A model generated the notes under the pieces. The model ran no database searches. It was not told the DNA's origin and saw only the letters and a list, made by a program, of their open reading frames with translations. Below are positions 8,334-16,766 of a stretch of DNA of 64,000 nucleotides, piece after piece. The DNA is from Bosea sp. 124. GTDB taxonomy: Bacteria > Pseudomonadota > Alphaproteobacteria > Rhizobiales > Beijerinckiaceae. Numbering within the stretch: position 1 is the first letter of the stretch; each line of letters opens with the position of its first letter. Position numbers and translations under genes: made by a program. The stretch spans positions 5,349,001-5,413,000 of the forward strand of contig NZ_PZZM01000001.1 in assembly GCF_003046175.1 (NCBI RefSeq). Reading direction: 5' to 3'.

Positions 8334-9146
8334 ATGAACGCCCATCACAGACCCGATGCCGCCCCCGCGCTGCGGCGCGAGGATGCAGACGGCATCGCCA
8401 CGCTGACGCTCGACAGGCCGCAATCGCGCAACCCGCTGAGCGAGGCGATGCTGGCTGCGCTCGCAGACGCCCTGACCGCGATCGGCACCGACCGCACGGT
8501 CAAGGCGGTCGTGCTGGCGGCGGAAGGCCCGGTCTTCTGCGCCGGCCACGACCTCAAGGAGATGAGCGCGCACCGCGCCGATCCCGATAGGGGCCGCGCC
8601 TATTTCGCGGACATATTGGGGCGCTGCTCGGCAATGATGCAGCAGATCACCGCCCTGCCCCAGCCGGTGATCGCCGCCGTCGAGGGCACGGCGACAGCGG
8701 CCGGCTGCCAGCTCGTCGCGAGTTGCGATCTCGCTGTCGCCGGCGAGGCCGCCCGCTTCTGCACACCCGGCGTCCATATCGGCCTGTTCTGCTCGACGCC
8801 GATGGTGGCGCTGACACGCAACCTCGCCGCCAAGCACGCGCTGGAGATGCTGCTGCTGGGTGAGATGGTGCCGGCCACGGAAGCCGCGCGGATGGGGCTG
8901 GTCAACCGTGTCGCGCCAGCAGGCGGCGCACTGGCCGAGGCGCAGCGGCTCGCCGCCGTGATCGCCTCGAAATCGCCGGCGACGATCAAGGTCGGCAAGC
9001 GCGCCTTCTACGAGCAGCGTGAGATGGGCCTCAAGGCGGCTTACGACCATGCCAGCGCGGTGATGGTCGAGAACATGCTGGCGCGCGATGCGGAGGAAGG
9101 CATCGGCGCCTTTGTCGAGAAGCGCGCGCCGGTGTGGGAGAGCTAA
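8334..9146 (+). CDS. Enoyl-CoA hydratase/isomerase family protein (ECHDC3-like)
   Basis: A 270-residue crotonase-fold protein. CAGHDLKEM gives the first oxyanion-hole segment and GTATAAGCQLVASCDLAVA the second. FCSTPMVALTRNL and ALEMLLLGEMVPATEAARMGLVNRV resemble the ECHDC3 subgroup. The usual glutamate pair of true enoyl-CoA hydratases is not evident, so hydratase activity is uncertain; ECHDC3-like members have ill-defined roles. The ATG at 8334 with AAAGG upstream is chosen over in-frame starts at 8304 and 8274. Confidence 0.87.
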   Translation: MNAHHRPDAAPALRREDADGIATLTLDRPQSRNPLSEAMLAALADALTAIGTDRTVKAVVLAAEGPVFCAGHDLKEMSAHRADPDRGRAYFADILGRCSAMMQQITALPQPVIAAVEGTATAAGCQLVASCDLAVAGEAARFCTPGVHIGLFCSTPMVALTRNLAAKHALEMLLLGEMVPATEAARMGLVNRVAPAGGALAEAQRLAAVIASKSPATIKVGKRAFYEQREMGLKAAYDHASAVMVENMLARDAEEGIGAFVEKRAPVWES

Positions 9147-9168
9147 AACAGCAACTGCGAAAAGGATA

Positions 9169-9323
9169 CGCGGGGAACCCTCTCCCGGAGGGAGAGGGCA
9201 GGGTGAGGGGTCGGCCCTTGGACCCGTGACGCGATAGCCCAACCGCCGCCGATATCCAGCCACCGATATCTGGCCTACACCTCACCCCTGCCCGTCTCCT
9301 TACAGGAGAGGGGTTCCCCGCGC
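9169..9323. repeat. Paired palindromic intergenic repeat, copy 2 (inverted)
   Basis: The element starts CGCGGGGAACCCTCTCCC and ends GGGGTTCCCCGCGC. It is the reverse complement arrangement of 4874-5038: the ctctcccggagggagag module comes first and the tctccttacaggaga module last. The spacer between modules is similar in length but diverged in sequence. It lies between two same-direction genes. Confidence 0.7.
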
Positions 9324-9352
9324 CCCTACGCCGTTTGAACTGAGCTTTTTCT

Positions 9353-9883
9353 ATGACCCACGATGCCTACCCCGACAGCCAGATCCGCGAGATCCTCAAA
9401 AGCGTGAAGCGCATCGCGCTCGTCGGCGCCTCCGCCAGCGAGGCCCGGCCGAGCTGGATCGTGACGAAATATCTGATCGACCGTGGATACGACGTCATCC
9501 CCGTCAATCCCGGCCTCGCCGGCCAGACCCTGCTCGGGAAGACGGTCTACGCTTCGTTGAAGGAGATTCCGGGCGCGATCGACATGGTCGAGATATTCCG
9601 CAATTCGGAAGCGGCAGGGCCGATCACCGACGAGGCGCTGACACTCGATCCGCTGCCGAAGGTCATCTGGATGCAGCTTTCGGTGCGCAATGACGAGGCT
9701 GCCGCGCGGGCCGAGGCAAAGGGCATCACGGTCATTATGAACCGCTGCCCCAAGATCGAGTATGGCCGATTTTCCGGCGAAATCGGCTGGCAGGGCATCA
9801 ATTCGCGGCTGCTGTCGTCGAAGAAGCCGGTCCTGGCCGGCAAGGGCTTCCAGAAGCTGACGATCCACCGGCCGGGGACGTAG
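9353..9883 (+). CDS. CoA-binding domain protein (YccU-like)
   Basis: A 176-residue single Rossmann-type CoA_binding domain. KRIALVGASASEARPSWIVT is the nucleotide-binding entry; YDVIPVNPG, VEIFRNSEAA and KVIWMQLSVRNDEAA are typical of the family, and a C-terminal VIMNRCPKIEY motif is well conserved. Homologues bind CoA but have no firmly assigned reaction. The Shine-Dalgarno site is weak. It is followed after 56 bases by the FAD monooxygenase gene, with no clear functional link. Confidence 0.88.
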   Translation: MTHDAYPDSQIREILKSVKRIALVGASASEARPSWIVTKYLIDRGYDVIPVNPGLAGQTLLGKTVYASLKEIPGAIDMVEIFRNSEAAGPITDEALTLDPLPKVIWMQLSVRNDEAAARAEAKGITVIMNRCPKIEYGRFSGEIGWQGINSRLLSSKKPVLAGKGFQKLTIHRPGT

Positions 9884-9939
9884 AGAAAAGCGTCATGGCC
9901 GGGCCCGCCCGGACCATGACGCGCAGCGGGGGCAAGGCG

Positions 9940-11172
9940 ATGCGCGACCTCACCACCACCTGCTGTATCGCCGGAGGCGGCCCCGCCGGGATGATGCTCG
10001 GCTTCCTGCTGGCGCGGGCGGGCGTCGACGTGATCGTGCTGGAGAAGCATGCCGACTTCCTGCGCGATTTTCGCGGCGACACCATCCATCCCTCGACCCT
10101 GCAACTGATGCACGAGCTCGGCCTGCTCGAGGATTTCCTGAAGCTGCCGCACTCCGCCCTGTCGAACATCGCGATGCGGTTCGGGACCGAGACGATCCAG
10201 TTCGCGGATTTCTCGCATCTGCCGGTCGCTGCTCCTTTCGTCGCGATGATGCCGCAATGGGATTTTCTCGATTTCCTGGCCGATCGCGGGCGCGAGCAGC
10301 CACGCTTCACATTGATGATGAGCGCCAAGGCCGAAGCGCTGATCGACGAGGCTGGCAAGATCACCGGCCTCACCGGCCAGGATGGTTCCGGCCCATTCTC
10401 GATCAGGGCGGACCTCGTCGTCGCCGCCGATGGACGCCGTTCCGACATCCGGGCAGCATCGGGATTGAAGAGCATCGATATCGGCGCGCCGATGGACGTG
10501 CTCTGGTTCAGGCTGGCGCGAGAGCCCGGCGACCCCGACCAGACCGGCGGTCAGGTCGCGAACGGGCGGCTTCTGGTGACGCTGGACCGTGGCGATTACT
10601 GGCAGAGCGCCTTCGTTATTCCGAAGGGCAGGTTCGAGGCCATGCGCGCGGCGGGGCTGCCCGCTTTCCGCGAGAGCATCGCGAAGCTTGCTCCCTGGTT
10701 CGCCGACCGCATGCAAGCGATCCAGGACTGGGACCAGATTAAGCTCCTGACCGTCACCGTCGACCGGCTCGAACAGTGGTGGCGACCCGGCCTGCTCTGC
10801 ATCGGCGACGCGGCGCATGCGATGTCGCCGATCGGCGGCGTCGGGGTCAATCTCGCGGTTCAGGATGCGGTCGCGGCGGCCAATCGCCTCGCCGCTCCGC
10901 TCCGCGAGAAGCGCCTCGGCGATGCCGATCTCGCAGCCGTGCAGGAGCGCCGCGAATTCCCGGCCAAAGCCACGCAACGCATCCAGGTAATTGCGCAGAA
11001 CCGCATCATCTCGCCGCTGCTGGCCCGCACCGAGAGCGATGCGCCGCTCGGGCCGCCCTTCCTGGTGCGGCTGTTCGACTGGCTGCCGCTGCTGCGGCGC
11101 ATCCCGGCGCGGCTCGTCGGCATGGGCGTCCGGCCCGAGCATATCGGGCCCGACCTCGCACCCCGCCCCTGA
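9940..11172 (+). CDS. FAD-dependent oxidoreductase (PHBH/UbiH-type monooxygenase)
   Basis: A 410-residue group A flavoprotein monooxygenase-like enzyme. Residues ~8-35 hold the Rossmann GGGPAGMMLG motif, VVAADGRRSDIR is the DG motif for FAD and NAD(P)H, and GDAAHAMSPIGGVGVNLAV is the C-terminal GD motif. FRGDTIHPSTLQLM is characteristic of the family. Such enzymes hydroxylate aromatic or quinone-like substrates; no partner gene reveals the substrate. The ATG at 9940 places the Rossmann motif near the start; 9916 and 9895 are alternatives. Confidence 0.87.
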   Translation: MRDLTTTCCIAGGGPAGMMLGFLLARAGVDVIVLEKHADFLRDFRGDTIHPSTLQLMHELGLLEDFLKLPHSALSNIAMRFGTETIQFADFSHLPVAAPFVAMMPQWDFLDFLADRGREQPRFTLMMSAKAEALIDEAGKITGLTGQDGSGPFSIRADLVVAADGRRSDIRAASGLKSIDIGAPMDVLWFRLAREPGDPDQTGGQVANGRLLVTLDRGDYWQSAFVIPKGRFEAMRAAGLPAFRESIAKLAPWFADRMQAIQDWDQIKLLTVTVDRLEQWWRPGLLCIGDAAHAMSPIGGVGVNLAVQDAVAAANRLAAPLREKRLGDADLAAVQERREFPAKATQRIQVIAQNRIISPLLARTESDAPLGPPFLVRLFDWLPLLRRIPARLVGMGVRPEHIGPDLAPRP

Positions 11173-11188
11173 ATTGACGCCCTCCGGA

Positions 11189-11208
11189 GCGTTCGTTAAA
11201 ACGAACGC
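11189..11208. promoter_or_regulatory. Perfect 20-bp palindrome upstream of the sulfhydrylase gene
   Basis: GCGTTCGTTAAAACGAACGC is a perfect 20-base inverted repeat 37 bases before the O-acetylhomoserine sulfhydrylase start and 17 bases after the monooxygenase stop. It could be an operator for a dimeric regulator or a terminator stem (no T run follows, arguing against the latter). Confidence 0.5.
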
Positions 11209-11244
11209 AATGTCTCGCATTCAGAAGATCGCAGGGAGTACGCC

Positions 11245-12522
11245 ATGACCGACCGCGCACCGGGGTTCCACACGCTCGCCATTCATGCGGGTGCCGCACC
11301 CGATGCGGCGACGGGCGCGCGCGCCACGCCGATCTACCAGACGACCAGCTTCGTCTTCGACGATGTCGACCATGCGGCCTCGCTCTTCGGGCTGCAGGCC
11401 TTCGGCAATATCTACACCCGCATCGGCAACCCGACCAACGCGGTGCTGGAAGAGCGCGTCGCGGCTCTGGAGGGCGGCACCGCGGCACTCGCCGTCGCAT
11501 CGGGCCATGCGGCCGAGTTCCTGTGCTTCCACGCGCTGATGCAGCCGGGCGACGAGTTCGTTGCGGCGCGCAAGCTCTATGGCGGCTCGATCAACCAGTT
11601 CAATCATTCCTACAAGAACTTCGGCTGGAACGTGATCTGGGCCGATTCCGACGATCTGGACGCTTTTGCCGCTGCCGTCACACCCAAGACCAAGGCGATC
11701 TTCATCGAGTCCATCGCCAATCCGGGCGGCGTGATCGTCGACATCGCCGGCATCTCGGCGATCGCGAAGAAGCACAACATCCCGCTCATCGTCGACAACA
11801 CGATGGCGACACCCTACCTGATCCGCCCCTTCGAGCACGGTGCCGACATCATCGTGCATTCGCTGACCAAGTTCCTGGGCGGCCACGGCAATTCGATCGG
11901 CGGCATCATCGTCGATGGCGGCTCGTTCAACTGGGTCGGCGACGAGCGCTACCCGATGCTGTCGAAGCCCCGGCCGGAATATAACGGCATGGTGCTCGGC
12001 GAGACCTTCGGCAATTTCGCCTTCGCCATCGCCTGCCGCGTGCTCGGCCTGCGCGACATGGGCCCGGCGCTGTCGCCCTTCAACGCCTTCATGATCCTGA
12101 CCGGCATCGAGACCCTGCCTTTGCGCATGCAGCGGCATTGCGAGAGCGCGCTCGCGGTCGCGACGCATCTTTCGAAGCATCCGGCGGTGGAGTGGGTCAG
12201 CTATCCCGGCCTGCCCGGCGACACCTATCATGATCTCGCCAAGCGCTATTCGCCCAAGGGCGCCGGCGCGGTCTTCACCTTCGGGCTGAAGGGCGGCTAT
12301 GACGCCGGCGTCAAGCTCGTCACCGAGCTCAAGCTGTTCTCGCATCTCGCCAATATCGGCGACACGCGCTCGCTGGTGATCCACCCGGCCTCGACCACCC
12401 ATCGCCAGCTCACCGACGAACAGAAGACGGCGTCCGGCGCCGGCCCGCAGGTGATTCGCCTGTCGATCGGGCTGGAGGATGTGCAGGACCTGATCGACGA
12501 TCTGGATCAGGCGCTGGCCTGA
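11245..12522 (+). CDS. metY: O-acetylhomoserine sulfhydrylase (aminocarboxypropyltransferase)
   Basis: A 425-residue PLP enzyme of the Cys/Met metabolism gamma family. The N-terminal [20 protein letters not shown] and TPIYQTTSF, the [20 protein letters not shown] stretch, and the PLP-binding lysine in [16 protein letters not shown] support the OAH sulfhydrylase branch (longer than cystathionine lyases). It makes homocysteine from O-acetylhomoserine and sulfide. GGGAG precedes the ATG. A perfect palindrome lies just upstream; no SAM riboswitch was seen there. Confidence 0.92.
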   Translation: MTDRAPGFHTLAIHAGAAPDAATGARATPIYQTTSFVFDDVDHAASLFGLQAFGNIYTRIGNPTNAVLEERVAALEGGTAALAVASGHAAEFLCFHALMQPGDEFVAARKLYGGSINQFNHSYKNFGWNVIWADSDDLDAFAAAVTPKTKAIFIESIANPGGVIVDIAGISAIAKKHNIPLIVDNTMATPYLIRPFEHGADIIVHSLTKFLGGHGNSIGGIIVDGGSFNWVGDERYPMLSKPRPEYNGMVLGETFGNFAFAIACRVLGLRDMGPALSPFNAFMILTGIETLPLRMQRHCESALAVATHLSKHPAVEWVSYPGLPGDTYHDLAKRYSPKGAGAVFTFGLKGGYDAGVKLVTELKLFSHLANIGDTRSLVIHPASTTHRQLTDEQKTASGAGPQVIRLSIGLEDVQDLIDDLDQALA

Positions 12523-12534
12523 GCGGCACCTATC

Positions 12535-12623
12535 TCATGGTCGCCCTTGTCCCGACCATCCACGTCTTCGCCGGTCGAGCGTCGTGTTCAAGACGTGGAT
12601 GCTCGGGACAAGCCCGAGCATGA
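12535..12623. repeat. Palindromic intergenic repeat (gtcgggacaagcccgac type), copy 1
   Basis: An ~89-base element starting TCATGGTCG and ending GCCCGAGCATGA, with ACGTCTT/AAGACGT arms inside. A related copy of equal length lies at 14114-14202. It fills the gap between the convergent metY and ctaA genes. Confidence 0.7.
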
Positions 12624-12632
12624 CGAGGTGGG

Positions 12633-13700
12633 TCAGGCGTGGTGCATGCCGCGCATCCGCACGCCATGCACCACGCCCATCGCCAGCACCATGAAGGCCA
12701 GCGCCTGATGCGCGAGGCCGGCCCAGAGCGGCACGACCAGCAAAAGCGTGACGATGCCCAGCGCGGCCTGCGCCAGCGTCAGCCCGGCAATCGCCGTAGC
12801 GCGTCTCGCGCCGCCTGAGCCCGGAGCGCTGCGGCGCAGGGAAAGCGCGTGCCAGAGCGCCAACGCCAGCAAGAGATAGGCGCCGAGGCGGTGGTTGAAC
12901 TGCACCAGCACGGCATTATCGACGAAATTCTCCCAGAACGGCGTCTGGACGAACAGGGCCGCAGGCGGCGGCACCAGCGCACCGTCCATCAGCGGCCAGG
13001 TGTTGTAGGTCAGCCCGGCCTTCGAGCCGGCGACGAGACCGCCGAGCGCGATCTGAACGAAGATCAGCAGCAGCAATGCCAACGCCCATCCGCGCCCCCT
13101 CGCCTGCTCGCTGCGCCGCGCCGGCGTCAGCCAGGTCGCGAAAGCGACGACCGAAGCGAAGAACAGCGCCGCAAAGCTCAGATGCAGCGTCAGCTTGACC
13201 GGCGCGACCGCGACCATGCCGGGCTCCAGTCCCGAGGCCACCATGATCCATCCGATCGTGCCCTGCAGGCCGAGCAGCAGCCCCATGCCGAACAGGACCA
13301 GCACCTGCCGCCAAGGCAGCAGGCGGCGGGCCGCGACGACCAGGAAGCCCGCGAGATAGACCAGGCCGATGAAGCGGCCGAGCTGGCGATGGCCCCATTC
13401 CCACCAATAGATGAACTGGAATTCGCCGAGGCTCATGCCCTCGTTCAGGAGCCGGTATTGCGGGCTCTCGCGGTATTTCCCGAACTCGCTCGCCCAGGCC
13501 TCGGCCGAGAGCGGCGGCAGCGCGCCGGTGATCGGCTTCCATTCGGTGATGGAGAGGCCGGAACCCGTCAGCCGCGTCGCGCCACCGACGACGACCATGA
13601 CGAAGACGAGAGCCGCCACGATCCAGAGCCAGCGGCGGATGCCGGCGTGGCTCGCGCCGCGCGCCGTCTCGGAAACGGGTCTATCGAGGGCTATGGTCAC
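12633..13700 (-). CDS. ctaA: Heme A synthase (COX15/CtaA)
   Basis: A 355-residue membrane enzyme with about eight transmembrane helices that oxidises heme O to heme A for cytochrome oxidase. Diagnostic pieces are GGATRLTGSGLSITEWKPI after helix 1, WWEWGHRQLGR (heme-ligand His), HLSFAALFF, FNHRLGAYLL and GLAHQALAF, giving the expected histidines in paired halves. The start is GTG at 13700. It is divergent from the DUF2842 gene. Confidence 0.95.
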   Translation of the reverse strand: MTIALDRPVSETARGASHAGIRRWLWIVAALVFVMVVVGGATRLTGSGLSITEWKPITGALPPLSAEAWASEFGKYRESPQYRLLNEGMSLGEFQFIYWWEWGHRQLGRFIGLVYLAGFLVVAARRLLPWRQVLVLFGMGLLLGLQGTIGWIMVASGLEPGMVAVAPVKLTLHLSFAALFFASVVAFATWLTPARRSEQARGRGWALALLLLIFVQIALGGLVAGSKAGLTYNTWPLMDGALVPPPAALFVQTPFWENFVDNAVLVQFNHRLGAYLLLALALWHALSLRRSAPGSGGARRATAIAGLTLAQAALGIVTLLLVVPLWAGLAHQALAFMVLAMGVVHGVRMRGMHHA

Positions 13701-13829
13701 GGGTGCGGGGCCTTGCGTCGCATCGGGCGCGCTTCACAAGCGCGGTCGCAGGTGACAGATAGTCCGCGCGCCGGGGCGAAGACAACGCCCGCATTGCCGC
13801 AGGCCGGCTGGCGCGGGATCATTGTTGCC

Positions 13830-13874
13830 GCATCGGCTGCACCGAAAACCGCATTCCACTTTTCGGGCCGATGC
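13830..13874. repeat. 45-bp inverted-ended repeat (cgcattccacttttc family), copy 1
   Basis: The element starts GCATCGGC, ends GCCGATGC and has aaaaccgcattccactttt in the middle. Two more 45-base copies occur at 32690-32734 and 50056-50100, each shortly upstream of or between genes. This copy lies 17 bases before the DUF2842 start, so it may be part of its 5-prime region. Confidence 0.7.
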
Positions 13875-13891
13875 TATGGAGAGACCGCAGG

Positions 13892-14101
13892 ATGAGGCAG
13901 ACCCACCGCAAGCTGATCGGCACCGTCGCGATCCTGGTCTTCGTCTGCGTCTATGCGCTTGTCGCGATGGCGCTGGCACAGGGCCGGATCACCGAGGCGC
14001 CGAAGCTCGTGCAGACCATCGCCTATGTCGTACTTGGCCTCGCCTGGGTCCTGCCGCTGCTGCCGCTGATCCGGTGGATGGAGCGGAAGGACGGGGTCTG
14101 A
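13892..14101 (+). CDS. DUF2842 domain-containing small membrane protein
   Basis: A 69-residue protein with two membrane helices (about residues 9-28 and 40-58) and a C-terminal basic IRWMERKDGV. The RKLIGTVAILVFVCVYALVA start matches the alphaproteobacterial DUF2842 family, whose function is unknown. The ATG at 13892 has GCAGG immediately upstream and gives the canonical N-terminus; an in-frame TTG lies 7 codons earlier. It is divergent from ctaA. Confidence 0.8.
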   Translation: MRQTHRKLIGTVAILVFVCVYALVAMALAQGRITEAPKLVQTIAYVVLGLAWVLPLLPLIRWMERKDGV

Positions 14102-14113
14102 CGGGCTCGGTCG

Positions 14114-14202
14114 TCATGCTCGCCCTTGTGGCGAGCACCGACGTCTTGAACACAGGTCTCGACCAGCGAAGTCGTGGATGGTCGGGACAAGCCCGACCAT
14201 GA
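14114..14202. repeat. Palindromic intergenic repeat (gtcgggacaagcccgac type), copy 2
   Basis: An 89-base element, TCATGCTCG to GCCCGACCATGA, related to 12535-12623. The outer arms have swapped their sequence types (GCTCGCC left, GGTCGGGACAAGCCCGACC right), as if the two ends recombine or evolve by exchange. Confidence 0.65.
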
Positions 14203-14221
14203 CGGCATGCGCCGCCGCCCA

Positions 14222-15274
14222 CTACCCCACACTCAGCCGCCGCCCCCGGTTCCACAGCAGGAACGGCAGCCCCGACAACAGCGCGCGAACGGCCGCCTCG
14301 CTCTGGTGCAAGCCATTGAGCGAAACGCGCGGCAGCGCGTGCGGATGCGCGGCGTGCCCCGCGAAGAGGTGCCCCGGCCGCGTTGTGACTGCGCTGGCGA
14401 AGCCGGCCTCCCGCACCAATGCGAACTCGCGCGGCCCGGCCGAGGTGGGGTCGCCGACCGGATAGGCGAAATGCCGGACGGGGATGCCGAGCTCCGCTTC
14501 CAGCCGCGCCTTGCCCTCGACGATCTCCCGACGCGCAAAGGCCGCATCATGCTTCGCCAGCATCGGGTGGCTCAGCGTATGGGCGCCAATGGTTACACCG
14601 GGCGCACCGGCCAACGCGCGCAACGTCTCCCAGGGCAGACATTCGCGCTCGACCAGCGCGGCGGCATCGATCCCGGCCTGGGCTGCAAGATCGGAAATCG
14701 CTGCCAGCAGAATCGCTTCCGGCTGCTTGCGCAGGCGCCAGTAGAGCCTGTCGAAGGCCTGCTGCTTCTCGGCGTCGCTGCCGGCGCGGGCGCTGAAGGG
14801 GCCGTCCGGCAAGGCCAGCGCCACGGCCGGGAGGACCCGGATCGCCTCCTCCAGTTCCAGCCACCAGAGCCTGGCCGTGCGGTCGGCGAACCCGGTCGTG
14901 ACGAAGAGCGTCCACGGCGCGCCGTGCTTCGCCAGCACGGGCCAGGCCTGTTCGACATTGTCGCTATAGCCGTCGTCGAAGGTCAGTGCGACGAAGAAGC
15001 GGCCCTTACGCGGAGCGGACAGGCGGACGAGAGCCTCGTCGAGGGAGACCAGATCGTAGCCCTCGGCGCGGATCAGCCGGAGCGTCATGTCGAGGAAGCC
15101 CGGCGTGATCTCCAGCAGGCCGTTCGGGCGAAAGCCGCCCTCGCCGCGAGGCCGGACATGGTGCAGCGTCAGGATGGCACCGGCGCCCTGTGCCAGCCCC
15201 CTGCCCCAGCGGTCGGCAAGCGTCGCCGCGATCGCTCCGAAGACGGCGGAGAAGGCTGTGTGACGCAGGTTCAT
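14222..15274 (-). CDS. Polysaccharide deacetylase family protein
   Basis: A 350-residue NodB-homology (carbohydrate esterase 4) protein. The catalytic/metal motif 1 is FVALTFDDGYSDN (general base Asp and metal Asp), motif 2 is IGAHTLSHPMLAKH (HxxxH metal ligands) and later FAYPVGDPTS matches motif 3. CE4 enzymes remove acetyl groups from glycans. At the edge of an exopolysaccharide locus it probably modifies that polymer. The ATG at 15274 (MNLRHTAFS) is chosen; a 44-codon upstream extension lacks family similarity. Confidence 0.87.
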   Translation of the reverse strand: MNLRHTAFSAVFGAIAATLADRWGRGLAQGAGAILTLHHVRPRGEGGFRPNGLLEITPGFLDMTLRLIRAEGYDLVSLDEALVRLSAPRKGRFFVALTFDDGYSDNVEQAWPVLAKHGAPWTLFVTTGFADRTARLWWLELEEAIRVLPAVALALPDGPFSARAGSDAEKQQAFDRLYWRLRKQPEAILLAAISDLAAQAGIDAAALVERECLPWETLRALAGAPGVTIGAHTLSHPMLAKHDAAFARREIVEGKARLEAELGIPVRHFAYPVGDPTSAGPREFALVREAGFASAVTTRPGHLFAGHAAHPHALPRVSLNGLHQSEAAVRALLSGLPFLLWNRGRRLSVG

Positions 15275-15408
15275 CTGTCCGTTCCGCGGCAACCGCTCGC
15301 TAACGCTGTTCGCCGATGCCGGCGTCGAGGCAGCGCGATCTTGCCCAGTCCGTTCACAATAGCGGGTTAAGGAGGCGGCACTGTCCAAATCCCGAGGCCC
15401 GGCCATCC

Positions 15409-16686
15409 ATGTCCAGTCTTGCCGAGTCCAGTCTTGCCAAGTCCAATCTAGCCGAGTCCAGCAGTGCCGAGCGCGCGTCGGCCCCGCGCCTGACGGAAAG
15501 CCGCGGCGCCTCCGGCGCGCAAGCCTGGCACAGCGTCACGGTCAGCCGCGAGATCGCCGCCGTCGAGGCTGACTGGCACGCGATCGAGGCGCGGGCGCTG
15601 GTGACGCCCTATCAGGCCTATGGCTGGGTCCGCGCCTTCGTCGAGACGGTCGGCGCAGCCGATGGCATGGACTTCCGCCATGTCGTCGTCCGGGATGCAG
15701 CAAGCGAGCCGCTGGCGATCCTGCCGCTGGTCATCACGCGCCGCAACGGCATCCGCTTCGCCGAATTCATCGGCGGCAAGCACGCCAATTACCATATGGG
15801 GCTCTATGCGCCCGCCTTCGCCGCCGCGCTCGACGCCGGAGCGGCGCGCCTGCTGCTCTCCGAGATCAGCGCCGCGATCGGCAGGCTCGACGCCTTCATC
15901 TTCGTCAACCAGCCGACGCAGTGGCAGGGCCTCGCCAATCCGCTCGCGGCGCTCGCCGCCGGACCGAGTCCGAGCGGAGCATACAAGCTCGCCCTCGTCA
16001 GCGGCGATTGCGACGGCACGCTGCGGCGCTCGATGAGCAGCCACGCCCACAAAAAGCTGAAGAACAAGCGCAACCGCTTCACCGGCTTCGGACCTTCCGC
16101 GCTGGTCAGGGCGCACAGCCCCGCCGAGATCGCGCGGGTCATCGATGCCTTCCTGCTGCAGAAAGCCGCCCGTTTCCGGATGATGGGTCTGCCCGATCCC
16201 TTCGCTTCACCGGCCGTCCGCGCCTTCATCGAACGTGCCGCACAGCCGGACGGGGACCGCCCCGCGGTGCTTGAACTGTATTCGCTCGACCTCGCCGGCC
16301 ATTCGGTCGCGACCTATGTCGGCGCCGTGCAGGCGACGCGATTCTCCGGCATGGCGACCTCCTTCGACATGGAAAGCGAGGCCGCCAGGACCAGCCCCGG
16401 CGAGATCCTGCTGGTCGACCTGATCAAGCTGAAATGCCGCGAGGGGATCACCGTGTTCGATCTCGGCGTCGGCGAGGCGCGCTACAAGACCACGATCTGC
16501 GACGAGCGCGACGAACTGGTCGACAGCTTTCTGCCGCTGACCGCAAAGGGACATGCCTTCACCGGCATCGCCCGCGCCAAGCGCTGGGCCAAGCGCCGGA
16601 TCAAGGCTTCGCCGGCCGCCCTGAAGCTGGCGCATCGCGTCTCTGGCTGGCTGAACCGGGGCCGCGCGCGAACGGTCGAGGATTAG
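15409..16686 (+). CDS. GNAT/CelD-family acetyltransferase (BcsL-like)
   Basis: A 425-residue cytoplasmic protein with the CelD/FemAB-like acyltransferase layout: EADWHAIEARALVTPYQAYGW near residue 60 and, in the C-terminal half, LDLAGHSVATYVGAVQ and FDLGVGEARYKTTICDE, as found in polysaccharide-linked GNAT proteins (cellulose biosynthesis CelD). It likely acylates an EPS intermediate. Its first 20 residues are four pentapeptide repeats (SLAES, SLAKS, NLAES, SSAER) encoded by a 15-base tandem repeat at 15411-15470. The ATG at 15409 is assumed; an earlier in-frame ATG is at 15316. Confidence 0.82.
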   Translation: MSSLAESSLAKSNLAESSSAERASAPRLTESRGASGAQAWHSVTVSREIAAVEADWHAIEARALVTPYQAYGWVRAFVETVGAADGMDFRHVVVRDAASEPLAILPLVITRRNGIRFAEFIGGKHANYHMGLYAPAFAAALDAGAARLLLSEISAAIGRLDAFIFVNQPTQWQGLANPLAALAAGPSPSGAYKLALVSGDCDGTLRRSMSSHAHKKLKNKRNRFTGFGPSALVRAHSPAEIARVIDAFLLQKAARFRMMGLPDPFASPAVRAFIERAAQPDGDRPAVLELYSLDLAGHSVATYVGAVQATRFSGMATSFDMESEAARTSPGEILLVDLIKLKCREGITVFDLGVGEARYKTTICDERDELVDSFLPLTAKGHAFTGIARAKRWAKRRIKASPAALKLAHRVSGWLNRGRARTVED

Positions 16687-16766
16687 CGCAGGCCGCGTCT
16701 CGAGAGGCCTCACATCCTTGGAGGCGCCAGCCTGCGGCGCTCCTCGGGACAAGAGCTCGGATACGC

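Noticed and set aside
11173..11244. SAM-II-type riboswitch upstream of the O-acetylhomoserine sulfhydrylase gene
   Set aside because: Often present before metY in alphaproteobacteria, but only a simple palindrome is seen in this short gap; none of the conserved pseudoknot segments are recognisable.
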